From: Actinacidiphila alni
Lineage (GTDB): Bacteria; Actinomycetota; Actinomycetes; Streptomycetales; Streptomycetaceae
DNA length: 64,000 nt
NCBI RefSeq assembly: GCF_900112845.1
Contig: NZ_FONG01000012.1
Coordinates: 1 to 64,000, forward strand
Direction: 5' to 3'
The notes below the pieces were generated by a model that worked only from the letters and a program-made list of their open reading frames with translations, had not been told where the DNA came from and did no database searches. Made by a program: the position numbers and the translations under genes. Shown piece by piece: positions 49,389-58,900 of this stretch (its first letter is position 1; each line of letters opens with the position of its first letter).

Positions 49389-50543
49389 TTACGGGGTCGC
49401 GCTGTCCGAGGGCCGCGGGGTCGAGCCGCCACCGCCGCCGACGACCTTCCCGGCGTTGACGTCGTCGGCCGCTGAGCCCTTGGTGGCGGCGGCCGGGATC
49501 GGCCGGTCGGCCTTGAGCGCGGCCCACACCATGGCGGCCTGCGCCTGGATCGGCTCCACCCGGTTGGGATCGCTGACCGCGTACTGGACCGGCAGTGTCA
49601 CCATGTGGACATCACTGGAGTCCAGGCCGCGCACGCTCTCCGCGAAGCCCATCAGATCGCCGACCGACGCCAGGTCGGAGTCGGTGGTGACGGCCTTGGT
49701 GGCGGTGTCGGCGACGCTGATCAGCTTGGTCGGGCTGGTCAGCAGGCCGAGGCCGCTCACCCGGTTCATCAGCGCCTTCATGAACGCCTGCTGGAGCTGG
49801 ATCCGGCCGAGGTCGCTGCCGTCGGCGACGCCGTGCCGGGTACGGACCAGGCCGAGCGCCTGCTCGCCGTCGAGCGTATGGGTGCCGGCGGCCAGGTCGA
49901 GATGGCTCTTGGGGTCGTGGATCGCCTCGGTGGTGGTCAGCGGGACCCCGCCGAGCGCGTCGATCAGGTGCTTGAAGCCGGTGAAGTCCACCTCGATGTA
50001 GTGGTCCATCCGCAGCCCGGTCAGCGCCTCGACGGTCTTGACCGCGCACGCCGGGCCGCCGACCTCGTAGGCGCTGTTGAACATCGCGCTCTGCGCGGCC
50101 GGCTCCAGGCTGCCGTCGGGCTTGGTGCACTCCGGGCGCGGCACCAGGGTGTCGCGCGGGATGCTGACCACGCTGGCGGTCCTGTGGCCCTTGGCCAGGT
50201 GCACGATCATCGCGGTGTCCGAGCGGGCGCTGCCGCCGTCCCTGCCGTATTCGGCGTTGGCCCCGGAGCGGGAGTCGGAGCCGAGCACGAGGATGTCCAT
50301 CGCGCCGTTGCCGAGGGCCGCGGGGCGGTCGGAGCCGAGCGCCGAGTTGATGTCGACGCTGTTGATGTTGCCGTTGAGCCGGAAGTACAGATAGCCGGCG
50401 CCCGCGCCGCCGAGCAGCACCAGGCCCGCGGCGGCCCAGGCGACCAGCCGCAGCGCACGGCCGCGTCTGGACCTCTGGTGCCGCCTGCCGCCCTTGCCGT
50501 CGGCGACGGCCGTGGCACCGGCGGGTCGCTGGTCGTCGGACAT
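49389..50543 (-). CDS. LytR-CpsA-Psr (LCP) family cell-wall polymer ligase
   Basis: This 384-residue protein has a basic cytoplasmic N-terminus, a single membrane span at about residues 34-54 (LVAWAAAGLVLLGGAGAGYLYF) and an extracellular LCP domain. It contains MDILVLGSDSRSG, RSDTAMIVHL, VVSIPRDTLV and GLVRTRHGVADGSDLGRIQLQQAFM. LCP enzymes attach teichoic acids or other glycopolymers to peptidoglycan. ATG 50543 (SDDQRPAG) was chosen. The WecA-like enzyme encoded 7 kb away could start such a polymer. Confidence 0.93.
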   Translation of the reverse strand: MSDDQRPAGATAVADGKGGRRHQRSRRGRALRLVAWAAAGLVLLGGAGAGYLYFRLNGNINSVDINSALGSDRPAALGNGAMDILVLGSDSRSGANAEYGRDGGSARSDTAMIVHLAKGHRTASVVSIPRDTLVPRPECTKPDGSLEPAAQSAMFNSAYEVGGPACAVKTVEALTGLRMDHYIEVDFTGFKHLIDALGGVPLTTTEAIHDPKSHLDLAAGTHTLDGEQALGLVRTRHGVADGSDLGRIQLQQAFMKALMNRVSGLGLLTSPTKLISVADTATKAVTTDSDLASVGDLMGFAESVRGLDSSDVHMVTLPVQYAVSDPNRVEPIQAQAAMVWAALKADRPIPAAATKGSAADDVNAGKVVGGGGGSTPRPSDSATP

Positions 50544-50584
50544 GGCTCCATCCTGCGCCCAGATTCCCCCTCCCGGCATCCGGG

Positions 50585-50642
50585 GAAAAACGCCGACGCC
50601 TGCGTACCCCCAGGCCAGGAGGCACGCAGGCGCCTTTTGCTT
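50585..50642 (-). terminator. Terminator after the protease gene
   Basis: CGCCTGCGT (50597-50605) pairs with ACGCAGGCG (50634-50642). On the minus strand it is followed by a T-run from the AAAAA at 50586-50590. TTTT also follows on the plus strand, so it could work both ways. Confidence 0.75.
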
Positions 50643-50678
50643 ACTCTGTGCAATTGGAGTGACGCTGAGCGACGGCGA

Positions 50679-52451
50679 TCAGCCGAAATACTTGTACGCG
50701 TTCCAGCCGGGGCCGATCTTGACCTTGGCCGCGAAGGGCCCGGACGCGGAGCCCGTGCCCTTGTACAGCCACAGATTGCCCGAGGAGTCCCGGGCGACCA
50801 GGTCGGCCTTGCCGTCGCCGGTGATGTCACCGACGGCCGCGAAGGCGTTGTAGGCGTTCCAGCCGGGGCCGATCTTCGTACGGGCCGCCCAGGGCGCCGA
50901 CGCCGAACCTGTGCCCTTGTACAGCCAGAGGGTGCCCGAGGAGTCCCGGGCGATGATGTCGGGGCGCCCGTCGCCGGTCAGGTCGCCCTTGCCGTAGATC
51001 TGGCCGTTGTAGGTGTTCCAGCCGCCGCCGATCTTGATGCGGGAGCCCAGGGTGCCCTTGCCGTTGCCGGGGTAGGTCCAGGAATTCCCGCTGCTGTCGG
51101 TGGCGACCACGTCCGGCAGGCCGTCCCCGGTGATGTCACCGGGGGCGATGATCGACGCCATCGAGTTCCAGCCGGGACCGATCAGCACCGCGTCGCCGGT
51201 GTTGCCGTCGAGCGCGTAGAGCTGTCCCGAGGTGGTCCGGACGATGAGGTCCTGGTAGTCGTCCCGGTTGAAGTCGGTCTGCCGGAACAGGTTGAGCCCG
51301 CTGAAGTCGCCCATCGCGGCCTTCGGCGCGAACGCCGAGCCGGTCGAGTCGTACTCGTACGCCGCACCGCCGGACGTCACGGCCATCAGGTCGGCCCTGC
51401 TGTCCAGGCTGAGATTCGCGTCGTCCAGCCGGGGGTTGATCGCGCCGACGTAGGCGCCGACCCGGCTGAACACGCTGTACGTGCCCTGCTCGACGCAGTC
51501 CTCGACGCCCCACGAGACGACGCCGACGATCTTGCCGCCGATGACCAGCGGACCGCCGGAGTCACCGTTGCAGGTCGCCGTGGTGCCGGCGTCCGTACCG
51601 GAGGCCGGCGGGCCCGCGCAGACCATGTGCCCGGCGACGAAGGTCGGCCCGTACACCGCGGAGCACGCGGAGTTCGAGACGACCGGCAGCGTCGCCTTCT
51701 TCAGGGTCTGCGAGATGTCCTGGCTGCCGGAGCTGGTGCGCCCCCAGCCGTAGACGGTCCCATTGGTGCCGGTGACGTACGACGCGCTGTCGCCGGCCGT
51801 GGTGATCGGCAGCGGCTTGGCCGTCACCGGGGTGTCCAGCGTCAGGACGGCCACGTCGTTGTCGAACTTCGGGGTGTTGTACGACGGGTTGTTCCACTGC
51901 CGCCACACACCGGTGACGGTGCCGCCGTGCAGATTCGCGGTGCCGTCGGCGTTGGAGGTGGGCAGCTGGTCGGTGCCGGTGACGATGGCGCCGTTGGCCG
52001 CCCAGTCGTAGCCCGCGACGCAGTGCGCGGCGGTCAGGATCTTCGACGGGGACACCACGGTGCCACCGCAGAAGAAGCTGTCGCCCGACGGGTCGTCGTA
52101 CCAGAGCTGGGCCATCCACGGCGCGCTGGAGATCGTCGTGGTGGTGCCGCCGATGATCTGCGGGGTGACCTTGTGGGTCGTCCCGCCCGTGCCGGGCGGG
52201 GTGGGCTCGGCGGACCGGGTGGTGCTCGACGGGCCGCTGTCCGCCGCCAGCGCGCCCGCGACGCGGGCCCGCAGTTCCGCCCCGGACGGCGCACCGGAGT
52301 GCGCGGCCGGGTGCAGAACGGGCGGCTGCGGCGTACCGGCCTGGGCCGGTGCCGCGAGGAACAGGCTCGCGGCGCCCGCGGCGACCGCGACGACGGAGAC
52401 CGCCGTACGGCCGAACCGCCGGCGCCCCCGGCCCTCATGGGCAGAGAACAC
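50679..52451 (-). CDS. Secreted trypsin-like serine protease with FG-GAP/VCBS repeats
   Basis: This 590-residue protein has a signal peptide of about 38 residues ending APAQA and a propeptide to about residue 98. A chymotrypsin-fold domain starts at IIGGTTTT, with His143 (TAAHC), Asp199 (DNDVAVL) and Ser298 (NGDSGGP). From about residue 350 to the end come four or five FG-GAP-like repeats (GDITGDGLPDVVATDSSGNSW, GDLTGDGRPDIIARDSSGTLWLYKGTG) of the beta-propeller type. The repeats may bind calcium or target the wall. GTG 52451 has GGAG 6 bases upstream. Confidence 0.94.
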   Translation of the reverse strand: MFSAHEGRGRRRFGRTAVSVVAVAAGAASLFLAAPAQAGTPQPPVLHPAAHSGAPSGAELRARVAGALAADSGPSSTTRSAEPTPPGTGGTTHKVTPQIIGGTTTTISSAPWMAQLWYDDPSGDSFFCGGTVVSPSKILTAAHCVAGYDWAANGAIVTGTDQLPTSNADGTANLHGGTVTGVWRQWNNPSYNTPKFDNDVAVLTLDTPVTAKPLPITTAGDSASYVTGTNGTVYGWGRTSSGSQDISQTLKKATLPVVSNSACSAVYGPTFVAGHMVCAGPPASGTDAGTTATCNGDSGGPLVIGGKIVGVVSWGVEDCVEQGTYSVFSRVGAYVGAINPRLDDANLSLDSRADLMAVTSGGAAYEYDSTGSAFAPKAAMGDFSGLNLFRQTDFNRDDYQDLIVRTTSGQLYALDGNTGDAVLIGPGWNSMASIIAPGDITGDGLPDVVATDSSGNSWTYPGNGKGTLGSRIKIGGGWNTYNGQIYGKGDLTGDGRPDIIARDSSGTLWLYKGTGSASAPWAARTKIGPGWNAYNAFAAVGDITGDGKADLVARDSSGNLWLYKGTGSASGPFAAKVKIGPGWNAYKYFG

Positions 52452-52624
52452 TCAGAACTCCTGTCGTTGAAAGGCGCGGCTGCCGCCGGCACGCGGCGGC
52501 AGCGCGAAGGATGCGCACAGGAGCGAGTTGCTGACCGGACGTCGGCCCGAAAAGGGCGCGCGGGCAGGCCGAATACCACCGGCGGCCCGGTCGGACGTCC
52601 GAAGATGGTTCCCCCCACCTGCGA

Positions 52625-52647
52625 CTGGCAGATCATATGACTGCCAG
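52625..52647. promoter_or_regulatory. CTGGCAG-N9-CTGCCAG inverted repeat
   Basis: Perfect 7-bp arms (52625-52631 and 52641-52647) enclose ATCATATGA. It is a candidate operator for the secreted protease gene, about 175 bases upstream of its start. Confidence 0.5.
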
Positions 52648-52702
52648 CCGACGCAAACCAGCCTCACAGGTTGCGGCGGCCACATGTTTGGGCAAAGAAA
52701 AA

Positions 52703-52733
52703 CTCCGCCCGCCGGAAGAACCGGCGGGCGGAG
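52703..52733 (-). terminator. Intrinsic terminator after rho
   Basis: CTCCGCCCGCCGG (52703-52715) and CCGGCGGGCGGAG (52721-52733) form a perfect 13-bp stem with a 5-base loop. TTTTTCTTT follows on the minus strand. Confidence 0.92.
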
Positions 52734-52767
52734 CCTCGCGTACCGCTGGAGCGGCCTGAACTGGGCG

Positions 52768-54807
52768 TCAGTCGCCGCTGCCCGGCGTCGTCTTCGCGAT
52801 CTGCATCAGGAACTCGGCGTTGGACTTGGTCTGCTTCATCTTGTCCAGCAGCAGCTCGATCGCCTGCTGCGAGTCCAGCGCGTGCAGCACCCGGCGGAGC
52901 TTCCAGACGATCGACAGCTCGTCGCGGTCGAGCAGGATCTCTTCCTTGCGGGTGCCGGACGGGTCGACGTCCACCGCGGGGAAGATCCGCTTGTCCGCGA
53001 GCTTGCGGTCGAGCTTCAGCTCCATGTTGCCGGTGCCCTTGAACTCCTCGAAGATCACCTCGTCCATCCGCGAGCCGGTCTCGACCAGCGCGGTGGCCAG
53101 GATGGTCAGCGAGCCGCCGTCCTCGATGTTGCGCGCGGCGCCGAAGAAGCGCTTGGGCGGGTAGAGCGCGGTCGAGTCGACACCACCGGACAGGATGCGG
53201 CCGGAGGCCGGCGCCGCCAGGTTGTAGGCGCGGCCCAGGCGGGTGATCGAGTCCAGCAGCACGACCACGTCGTGGCCCAGCTCCACCAGCCGCTTGGCCC
53301 GCTCGATGGCCAGCTCGGCGACGGTGGTGTGGTCCTCGGCCGGGCGGTCGAAGGTCGAGGAGATGACCTCGCCCTTCACCGACCGCTGCATGTCGGTGAC
53401 CTCTTCCGGACGCTCGTCGACCAGGACGACCATCAGGTGGCACTCGGGGTTGTTCGTGGTGATCGCGTTGGCGATGGCCTGCATGATCATGGTCTTGCCG
53501 GTCTTCGGCGGGGCCACGATCAGACCGCGCTGGCCCTTGCCGATCGGCGACACGAGGTCGATGATCCGGGTGGTCAGCACGCCCGGGTCGGTCTCCAGGC
53601 GGAGCCGGTCCTGCGGGTACAGCGGGGTGAGCTTGTTGAACTCCGGCCGGCCGCGGCCGGAGTCGGCGCCCATGCCGTTGGCGGAGTCCAGCCGCACCAG
53701 GGCGTTGAACTTCTCGCGGCGCTCGCCGTCCTTGGGCTGCCGTACGGCGCCGGTGACGTGGTCGCCCTTGCGCAGGCCGTTCTTGCGGACCTGGGCGAGC
53801 GAGACGTACACGTCGTTCGGGCCCGGCAGGTAGCCGGAGGTCCGGATGAACGCGTAGTTGTCGAGGATGTCCAGGATGCCCGCGACGGGGATCAGGACGT
53901 CGTCCTCGGAGACCTGGACCTCGCCGCCGCCGAACTCGTCCCTGCGGTTGCCCCGGCCGCGACGGTCGCGGTAGCGCCCGCGGCGCCGGCCGCGGCCCTC
54001 GCCGAACTCGTCGTCGTCCTGCGCGTTGCCGCCCTGGCCGCCCTGCTGGTTCTGGCCGCCGCCCTGCTGCTGGTTGCCGCGGTCGCGGTTCTGCCGGTTG
54101 CCGCCGTCACGGTTGCCGTCCCTGTTGCCGTCGCGACCGCCGTCGCCGTCCTCGCCGCGTCCGCGGCGGTCGCGCTGCCGCTCCCGGCGGTCGCCGCGCT
54201 GGCCGCGCTGGCGCTCCTGGCGGTCCTCGCCGGAGCCGCCGCCCTGCTGCTTGCCGTCACCCTTGGCGTCGGTCTTGCCCTCGGCGGTGTCGGCGGCGGC
54301 CTCCGCGGCGCGCTCGGCCTTCGTCGCGGACTTGGCCTCGGCGGACTTGCCCTGCTCACCGGCGGGCTGGCCGGGAATCTCGATCTGCTGGGGCTCGGCG
54401 GTGGCGGTCGCCTTCGCGGCCGCGGCCGGAGCCGCGCCGTCCGCTTCGGCGCCGGCCTCGGCCAGCCGGGCCCGCGACGTCGCGCGGCGCTTGGGCTTCT
54501 CGGCGGCGGGCGCGGGGGCCTCGGCCGCCGCGGGAGCACTGGCCTGGGCGGTCGTGCTGCCGCCGCCCGCCTGCTTCTCCTTGATGGTCTCGATCAGCTG
54601 GCTCTTGCGCATCCGCGCCGTGCCCTTGATGCCGAGACCGGAGGCGAGCTGCTGCAGTTCGGCCAGGACCATGCCGTCGAGACCGGTCCCGGACCGGCGG
54701 CGCCGTGTGGTGCCGGCGGGGGCAGCACCGGAGGCAGGCGCGTCGGCGTCGGACGCGGCGACAGAGTTCTCTGCGCGCACGCCCATCAGATCGGTGGTGT
54801 CGCTCAC
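52768..54807 (-). CDS. rho: Transcription termination factor Rho
   Basis: This 679-residue hexameric RNA helicase has the N-terminal Rho_N domain (GMVLAELQQLASGLGIKGTARMRKSQLIETI). A long disordered insert of Ala/Glu and then Arg/Gly/Asn/Asp-rich sequence follows (about residues 80-285). Then come the cold-shock RNA-binding domain (GILDILDNYAFIRTSGYLPG) and the RecA-like motor with Walker A PPKTGKT. Such inserts are characteristic of actinobacterial Rho and increase RNA binding. ATG 54807 (SDTTDLMG) is used. A 352-base leader precedes it. Confidence 0.97.
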   Translation of the reverse strand: MSDTTDLMGVRAENSVAASDADAPASGAAPAGTTRRRRSGTGLDGMVLAELQQLASGLGIKGTARMRKSQLIETIKEKQAGGGSTTAQASAPAAAEAPAPAAEKPKRRATSRARLAEAGAEADGAAPAAAAKATATAEPQQIEIPGQPAGEQGKSAEAKSATKAERAAEAAADTAEGKTDAKGDGKQQGGGSGEDRQERQRGQRGDRRERQRDRRGRGEDGDGGRDGNRDGNRDGGNRQNRDRGNQQQGGGQNQQGGQGGNAQDDDEFGEGRGRRRGRYRDRRGRGNRRDEFGGGEVQVSEDDVLIPVAGILDILDNYAFIRTSGYLPGPNDVYVSLAQVRKNGLRKGDHVTGAVRQPKDGERREKFNALVRLDSANGMGADSGRGRPEFNKLTPLYPQDRLRLETDPGVLTTRIIDLVSPIGKGQRGLIVAPPKTGKTMIMQAIANAITTNNPECHLMVVLVDERPEEVTDMQRSVKGEVISSTFDRPAEDHTTVAELAIERAKRLVELGHDVVVLLDSITRLGRAYNLAAPASGRILSGGVDSTALYPPKRFFGAARNIEDGGSLTILATALVETGSRMDEVIFEEFKGTGNMELKLDRKLADKRIFPAVDVDPSGTRKEEILLDRDELSIVWKLRRVLHALDSQQAIELLLDKMKQTKSNAEFLMQIAKTTPGSGD

Positions 54808-55159
54808 GAAGGGTCCTTCCCTGGAGCGGACGTCGGCCTGTCTGGCTCGGCGACCGGTCGTGCTGTCCGGTTCTGGGCGTTACCGCTGCTCAGACCCGGG
54901 GCGGTGGTCCGCCTGACGGCGGCAGAAATACATGCGGGGCTCGGCACGGAAAGATTGCTGGTGCCGACTCCGGAGCGTGCTCGACACTGCGCAGGACTGC
55001 TGCTTTTGCGGCGCCTATGCGGTGTGGGAGGCTCCCGGAAGATAAGCGGTCCCACGGAAGGGACACAGTGCATCGTGCCCAGCGGGCGTCGAATGCAGGC
55101 TTGAGGTTAACACTACCGGATCCAACAAACATTCCCCCTCTCTACGACCGGCAATCGTG
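54808..55159 (-). other. Long non-coding leader of rho (352 bases)
   Basis: No coding sequence was recognised between the thrB stop and the rho start. TAGTGT on the minus strand near 55110-55115 is a possible -10 element without a clear -35, which would give a leader of about 300 bases. Rho genes in other bacteria are autoregulated through long leaders, so that is plausible here but unproven. Confidence 0.5.
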
Positions 55160-56083
55160 TCACTGCCCTCCGGACAGGGGCAGCACACTGGCTCCGGCCG
55201 TGTCGAGCACCAGACGGTTGGCCGCCCAGCCCTCGCCCGCGAGCCGGGAGACCTTGTCGGCGGCGCCTTCCTCGGTGAACGCCAGGACGGTGGGGCCGGC
55301 GCCGGAGATGACGGCGGGAACGCCGTCGGCGCGCAGCCGGTTCACCAGCGCCAGGCTCTCGGGCATGGCGGGCCCGCGGTAGTCCTGGTGCAGCCGGTCC
55401 TCGGTGGCGGGCAGCAGCAGCTCGGGGCGGCGGGTGAGCGCCTCCACCAGGAGCGCGGCCCGGCCCGCGTTGGCCGCGGCGTCCACATGCGGGACGGTAC
55501 GCGGCAGCAGCCCGCGGGCGGTTTCGGTGAGCAGCGGGGTGGCGGGCACGAACACCACCGGGACCAGCGACTTCGCCGGTTCGAGCCGGATCGCGCGGGC
55601 GGCGCCGCCCTCGGTCCAGGCCAGGGTGAAGCCGCCCATCAGGCAGGCGGCGACATTGTCGGGGTGGCCCTCGATCTCGGTGGCCAGCTCCAGCAGCGCG
55701 ACGTCGTCGAGCACGGCGGGCCCGCCTATCGTCACCGCGCGGGCGGCGATGATGCCCGCGCAGATGGCGGCGGAGGAGGAGCCGAGGCCGCGGCCGTGCG
55801 GAATGCGGTTGGCGCACACCACCTCAAGGCCGCGCGGCTGACCGCCCAGCAGGTCGAAGGCGGTCCGCAGCGACCGTACGACCAGGTGTTTCTCGTCCCG
55901 CGGCAGGGTGTCGGCGCCCTCGCCCGCGATGTCCACGTGCAGTCCGGAGTCGGCGACGCGGACCACGAGGTCGTCGTACAGCCCCAGCGCCAGGCCGAAG
56001 GCGTCGAAACCGGGGCCCAGATTGGCGCTGGTCGCGGGGACGCGCACTCGTACAGCAGCGGCGCGGAACGCGGGACCGGCCAT
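55160..56083 (-). CDS. thrB: Homoserine kinase
   Basis: This 307-residue GHMP kinase phosphorylates homoserine for threonine synthesis. Motifs are VPATSANLGPGFDAFGLAL, the ATP loop RIPHGRGLGSSSAAICAG and the C-terminal VISGAGPTVLAF. ATG 56083 (AGPAFRAAAV) was chosen over an upstream low-complexity extension. It lies after thrC with a gap of 257 bases that contains no recognised gene. Confidence 0.96.
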   Translation of the reverse strand: MAGPAFRAAAVRVRVPATSANLGPGFDAFGLALGLYDDLVVRVADSGLHVDIAGEGADTLPRDEKHLVVRSLRTAFDLLGGQPRGLEVVCANRIPHGRGLGSSSAAICAGIIAARAVTIGGPAVLDDVALLELATEIEGHPDNVAACLMGGFTLAWTEGGAARAIRLEPAKSLVPVVFVPATPLLTETARGLLPRTVPHVDAAANAGRAALLVEALTRRPELLLPATEDRLHQDYRGPAMPESLALVNRLRADGVPAVISGAGPTVLAFTEEGAADKVSRLAGEGWAANRLVLDTAGASVLPLSGGQ

Positions 56084-56340
56084 CGTTCGACGAATCTCCT
56101 TGTGCGGTTCGCCCCGCGGGCGCGGCTCCATTGCCGGGCGGCGGGGCGGGGGCGGCACTGCCCATTGGCAACTGCCGGAATCGGGCACACAACGGTGCCC
56201 GCTGAGCCAAGCCTATCGAAGGAAGGTTCTCCTGCGACATAGGGCGCACGAAGAGCGCGCGATGCGTGTCGCCCACCCGCCGTGCGCCCCTGCCTGCGGC
56301 ACGCTCACGAGGAAGGTCAAGCCCCTTCAGGGGCGCGGTG

Positions 56341-57432
56341 TCAGGCCAGGCCGAGCCGCTCCGCGGCAGCATCGGCGTCGACGGGGACGATGATCGGCTG
56401 CGGCGCGCCCTCGACGGCCCAGCCCGGGTCCTTCAGGCCGTTGCCGGTGACCGTGCAGACGATCCGCTGGCCGGGGTCGACCTTGCCCTCGTCGCGGGCC
56501 TTGAGCAGACCGGCGACGGAGGCGGCCGAGGCGGGCTCGACGAAGACGCCCTCCTTGGCGGCCAGCAGCCGGTAGGCGGACAGGATCTGACGGTCGGTCA
56601 CCGCCTCGATGAGACCGCCGGACTCGTCCCGCGCCTGCTCGGCCTGCTGCCAGGACGCCGGATTGCCGATCCGGATCGCCGTCGCGATCGTCTGCGGCTG
56701 GCGTACGGGCGCGCCGTTGACGATGGGCGCGGCGCCGTGCGCCTGGAAACCCCACATCCGCGGCCGCGCCGTCGACACCCCGTCGGCGGCGTATTCGCGG
56801 TAACCCTTCCAGTACGCGGTGATGTTGCCCGCGTTGCCCACCGGGAGGATGTGGATGTCCGGGGCGTCGCCGAGCGCGTCGACGATCTCGAAGGCGGCCG
56901 TCTTCTGCCCCTCGATCCGCGCCGGGTTCACCGAATTGACCAGCGCCACCGGGTACTTCTCGCTCAGGCCCCGCGCCAGGTCCAGGCAGTCGTCGAAATT
57001 GCCGTCGACCTGGAGGATGCGGCTGCCGTGCACCAGCGCCTGGCCCATCTTGCCGAGCGCGATCTTGCCCTGCGGCACCAGCACCGCGCAGACCATGCCC
57101 GCGCGCACCGCGTACGCGGCGGCCGACGCCGAGGTGTTGCCGGTCGAGGCGCAGATGACGGCCTGCGCGCCCTCCTCCTTGGCCTTGGAGATGGCCATCG
57201 TCATCCCGCGGTCCTTGAAGGAGCCGGTCGGGTTGGCGCCCTCGACCTTGAGGAAGACGTCGCAGCCGGTCAGCTCGGACAGCAGCTGGGCCGGCACCAG
57301 CGGGGTGCCACCCTCCAGCAGCGTGACCACCGGGGCGCCCGGGGCGACCGGCAGCCGGTCCCGGTACTCCTCGATGATGCCGCGCCACTGGTGGGTGCCG
57401 GACATTCGGGGCTGGTCAACGGTTGCGTTCAT
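56341..57432 (-). CDS. thrC: Threonine synthase
   Basis: This 363-residue PLP enzyme converts O-phosphohomoserine to threonine. The PLP Lys is in NPTGSFKDRGMTMA, the phosphate loop is PVGNAGNITAYW, and ASTGNTSASAAAYA is conserved. ATG 57432 begins 6 bases after the hom stop, so both are on one transcript. Confidence 0.97.
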   Translation of the reverse strand: MNATVDQPRMSGTHQWRGIIEEYRDRLPVAPGAPVVTLLEGGTPLVPAQLLSELTGCDVFLKVEGANPTGSFKDRGMTMAISKAKEEGAQAVICASTGNTSASAAAYAVRAGMVCAVLVPQGKIALGKMGQALVHGSRILQVDGNFDDCLDLARGLSEKYPVALVNSVNPARIEGQKTAAFEIVDALGDAPDIHILPVGNAGNITAYWKGYREYAADGVSTARPRMWGFQAHGAAPIVNGAPVRQPQTIATAIRIGNPASWQQAEQARDESGGLIEAVTDRQILSAYRLLAAKEGVFVEPASAASVAGLLKARDEGKVDPGQRIVCTVTGNGLKDPGWAVEGAPQPIIVPVDADAAAERLGLA

Positions 57433-57438
57433 GGCCTG

Positions 57439-58731
57439 CTATTCCCCTTCCACACGCATGATGCTGGCGACGCCGCGCACGGTGTCGAGTGTGCGCAGAC
57501 TGGCGACGGTGGCCGAGAGGGCCGAGTCCAGTGCGCGATGAGTGACGACGACGAGGGACGCCTCGCCGTCCTTCCCTTGTTGACGCACCGTGTCGATGGA
57601 CACGTCGTGCTCGGCGAACACCGTGGCGACCTGAGCCAGGACGCCCGGTTTGTCCGCCACGTCGAGGCTGATGTGGTAGCGGGTGACCACATCGCCCATC
57701 GGGCTCACCGGCAGTTGCGTGTACGCGGACTCGCCGGCGCCGGTGGTCGCCGCCAGCTTGTTGCGGCAGGCGGCCACCAGGTCGCCGAGGACGGCGGAGG
57801 CGGTGGGTGCACCGCCCGCACCAGGACCGTAGAACATCAGCCGCCCGGCCGCCTCCGCCTCGACGAAGACCGCGTTGTACGCCTCGCGGACCGAGGCCAG
57901 CGGGTGGCTGAGCGGGATCATCGCGGGGTGCACGCGGGCGGTCACCGAGCGGCCGTCGGGGCGGCGCTCGCAGATGGCCAGCATCTTCACCGTGCAGCCC
58001 ATCTTCTTCGCGGACGCGATGTCGGCCGCGGTGACCTCGGTGAGGCCCTCGCGGTGCACGTCGTCGATGGTCACGCGGGTGTGGAAGGCGATCCCGGCCA
58101 GGATCGCGGCCTTCGCGGCGGCGTCGAAGCCCTCGACGTCGGCGGTCGGGTCGGCCTCGGCGTACCCGAGCGCGGTGGCCTCGTCCAGCGCCTCGCTGTA
58201 GCCGGCGCCGGTGGAGTCCATCTTGTCGAGGATGAAGTTCGTGGTGCCGTTGACGATGCCGAGCACCCGGTTGACCTTGTCGCCGGCCAGCGACTCGCGC
58301 AGCGGCCTGATCAGCGGGATCGCGCCGGCGACGGCGGCCTCGTAGTACAGGTCGACGCCGTGCTCGACGGCCTTGGCGTGCAGATTCGCGCCGTCCGCGG
58401 CCAGCAGCGCCTTGTTCGCCGAGACCACGGACGCGCCGTGCTCGAAGGCGGTGGTGATCAGCGTACGGACCGGCTCGATGCCGCCGATCACCTCGATGAC
58501 GACGTCGATGTCGCCCCGTTTGACCAGGGCCGTCGCGTCCGTGGTGAGCAGCTCGGCGGGCACGCCCTCGCGGACCCGGTTGGGGCGGCGGACCGCGATC
58601 CCGGCCAGCTCGATCGGCGCGCCGATCCGGGCCGCGAGGTCGTCGCTCTGCGTCGTGATGATGCGCGTGACCTCTGAGCCGACCACTCCACAGCCCAGCA
58701 GCGCCACTTTCAGCGGACGCGTACGCATCAT
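57439..58731 (-). CDS. hom: Homoserine dehydrogenase
   Basis: This 430-residue enzyme reduces aspartate semialdehyde to homoserine. The N-terminal NAD(P) loop is LLGCGVVGSEV, the catalytic part includes GIVNGTTNFILDKM and ALGYAEADPTADVEGFDAAAK, and a C-terminal ACT domain (RYHISLDVADKPGVLAQVATVFAEHDVSIDTVRQ) gives threonine feedback control. The start is ATG 58731. The leader contains a long hairpin at 58783-58831. Confidence 0.97.
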   Translation of the reverse strand: MMRTRPLKVALLGCGVVGSEVTRIITTQSDDLAARIGAPIELAGIAVRRPNRVREGVPAELLTTDATALVKRGDIDVVIEVIGGIEPVRTLITTAFEHGASVVSANKALLAADGANLHAKAVEHGVDLYYEAAVAGAIPLIRPLRESLAGDKVNRVLGIVNGTTNFILDKMDSTGAGYSEALDEATALGYAEADPTADVEGFDAAAKAAILAGIAFHTRVTIDDVHREGLTEVTAADIASAKKMGCTVKMLAICERRPDGRSVTARVHPAMIPLSHPLASVREAYNAVFVEAEAAGRLMFYGPGAGGAPTASAVLGDLVAACRNKLAATTGAGESAYTQLPVSPMGDVVTRYHISLDVADKPGVLAQVATVFAEHDVSIDTVRQQGKDGEASLVVVTHRALDSALSATVASLRTLDTVRGVASIMRVEGE

Positions 58732-58782
58732 CCGACCTCGTCTCTCGTACGTCTCATGGGATGTCCCCCTGAGTGGGGTCCA

Positions 58783-58831
58783 GTCTCACTCACCGGACGG
58801 GAGAAGCCACGCCCTGTCCGGTCCGTGAGAC
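58783..58831 (-). promoter_or_regulatory. Long hairpin in the hom leader
   Basis: GTCTCAC (58783-58789) pairs with GTGAGAC (58825-58831), and ACCGGAC (58792-58798) with GTCCGGT (58816-58822). A symmetric 2-base internal loop separates the two stems. It lies 52 bases before the hom start and is a candidate attenuator or processing site. Confidence 0.65.
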
Positions 58832-58873
58832 CAGGTGTTCACCCGGCGATATTTCACGTCACCGAGCGCGTTC

Positions 58874-58900
58874 GGCCGGTGAGATTACGCGTCACCGGCC
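58874..58900 (-). terminator. Terminator after lysA
   Basis: GGCCGGTGA (58874-58882) and TCACCGGCC (58892-58900) form a perfect 9-bp stem with a 9-base loop, 20 bases beyond the lysA stop. Confidence 0.75.

Larger units (their letters stand above)
52452..52767. other. Non-coding gap between rho and the protease gene (316 bases)
   Basis: This gap holds the rho terminator (52703-52733) and the inverted repeat at 52625-52647, with the protease promoter and leader presumably between that repeat and 52451. CATATGAT on the minus strand within the repeat could serve as a -10. No coding sequence was recognised. Confidence 0.6.
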
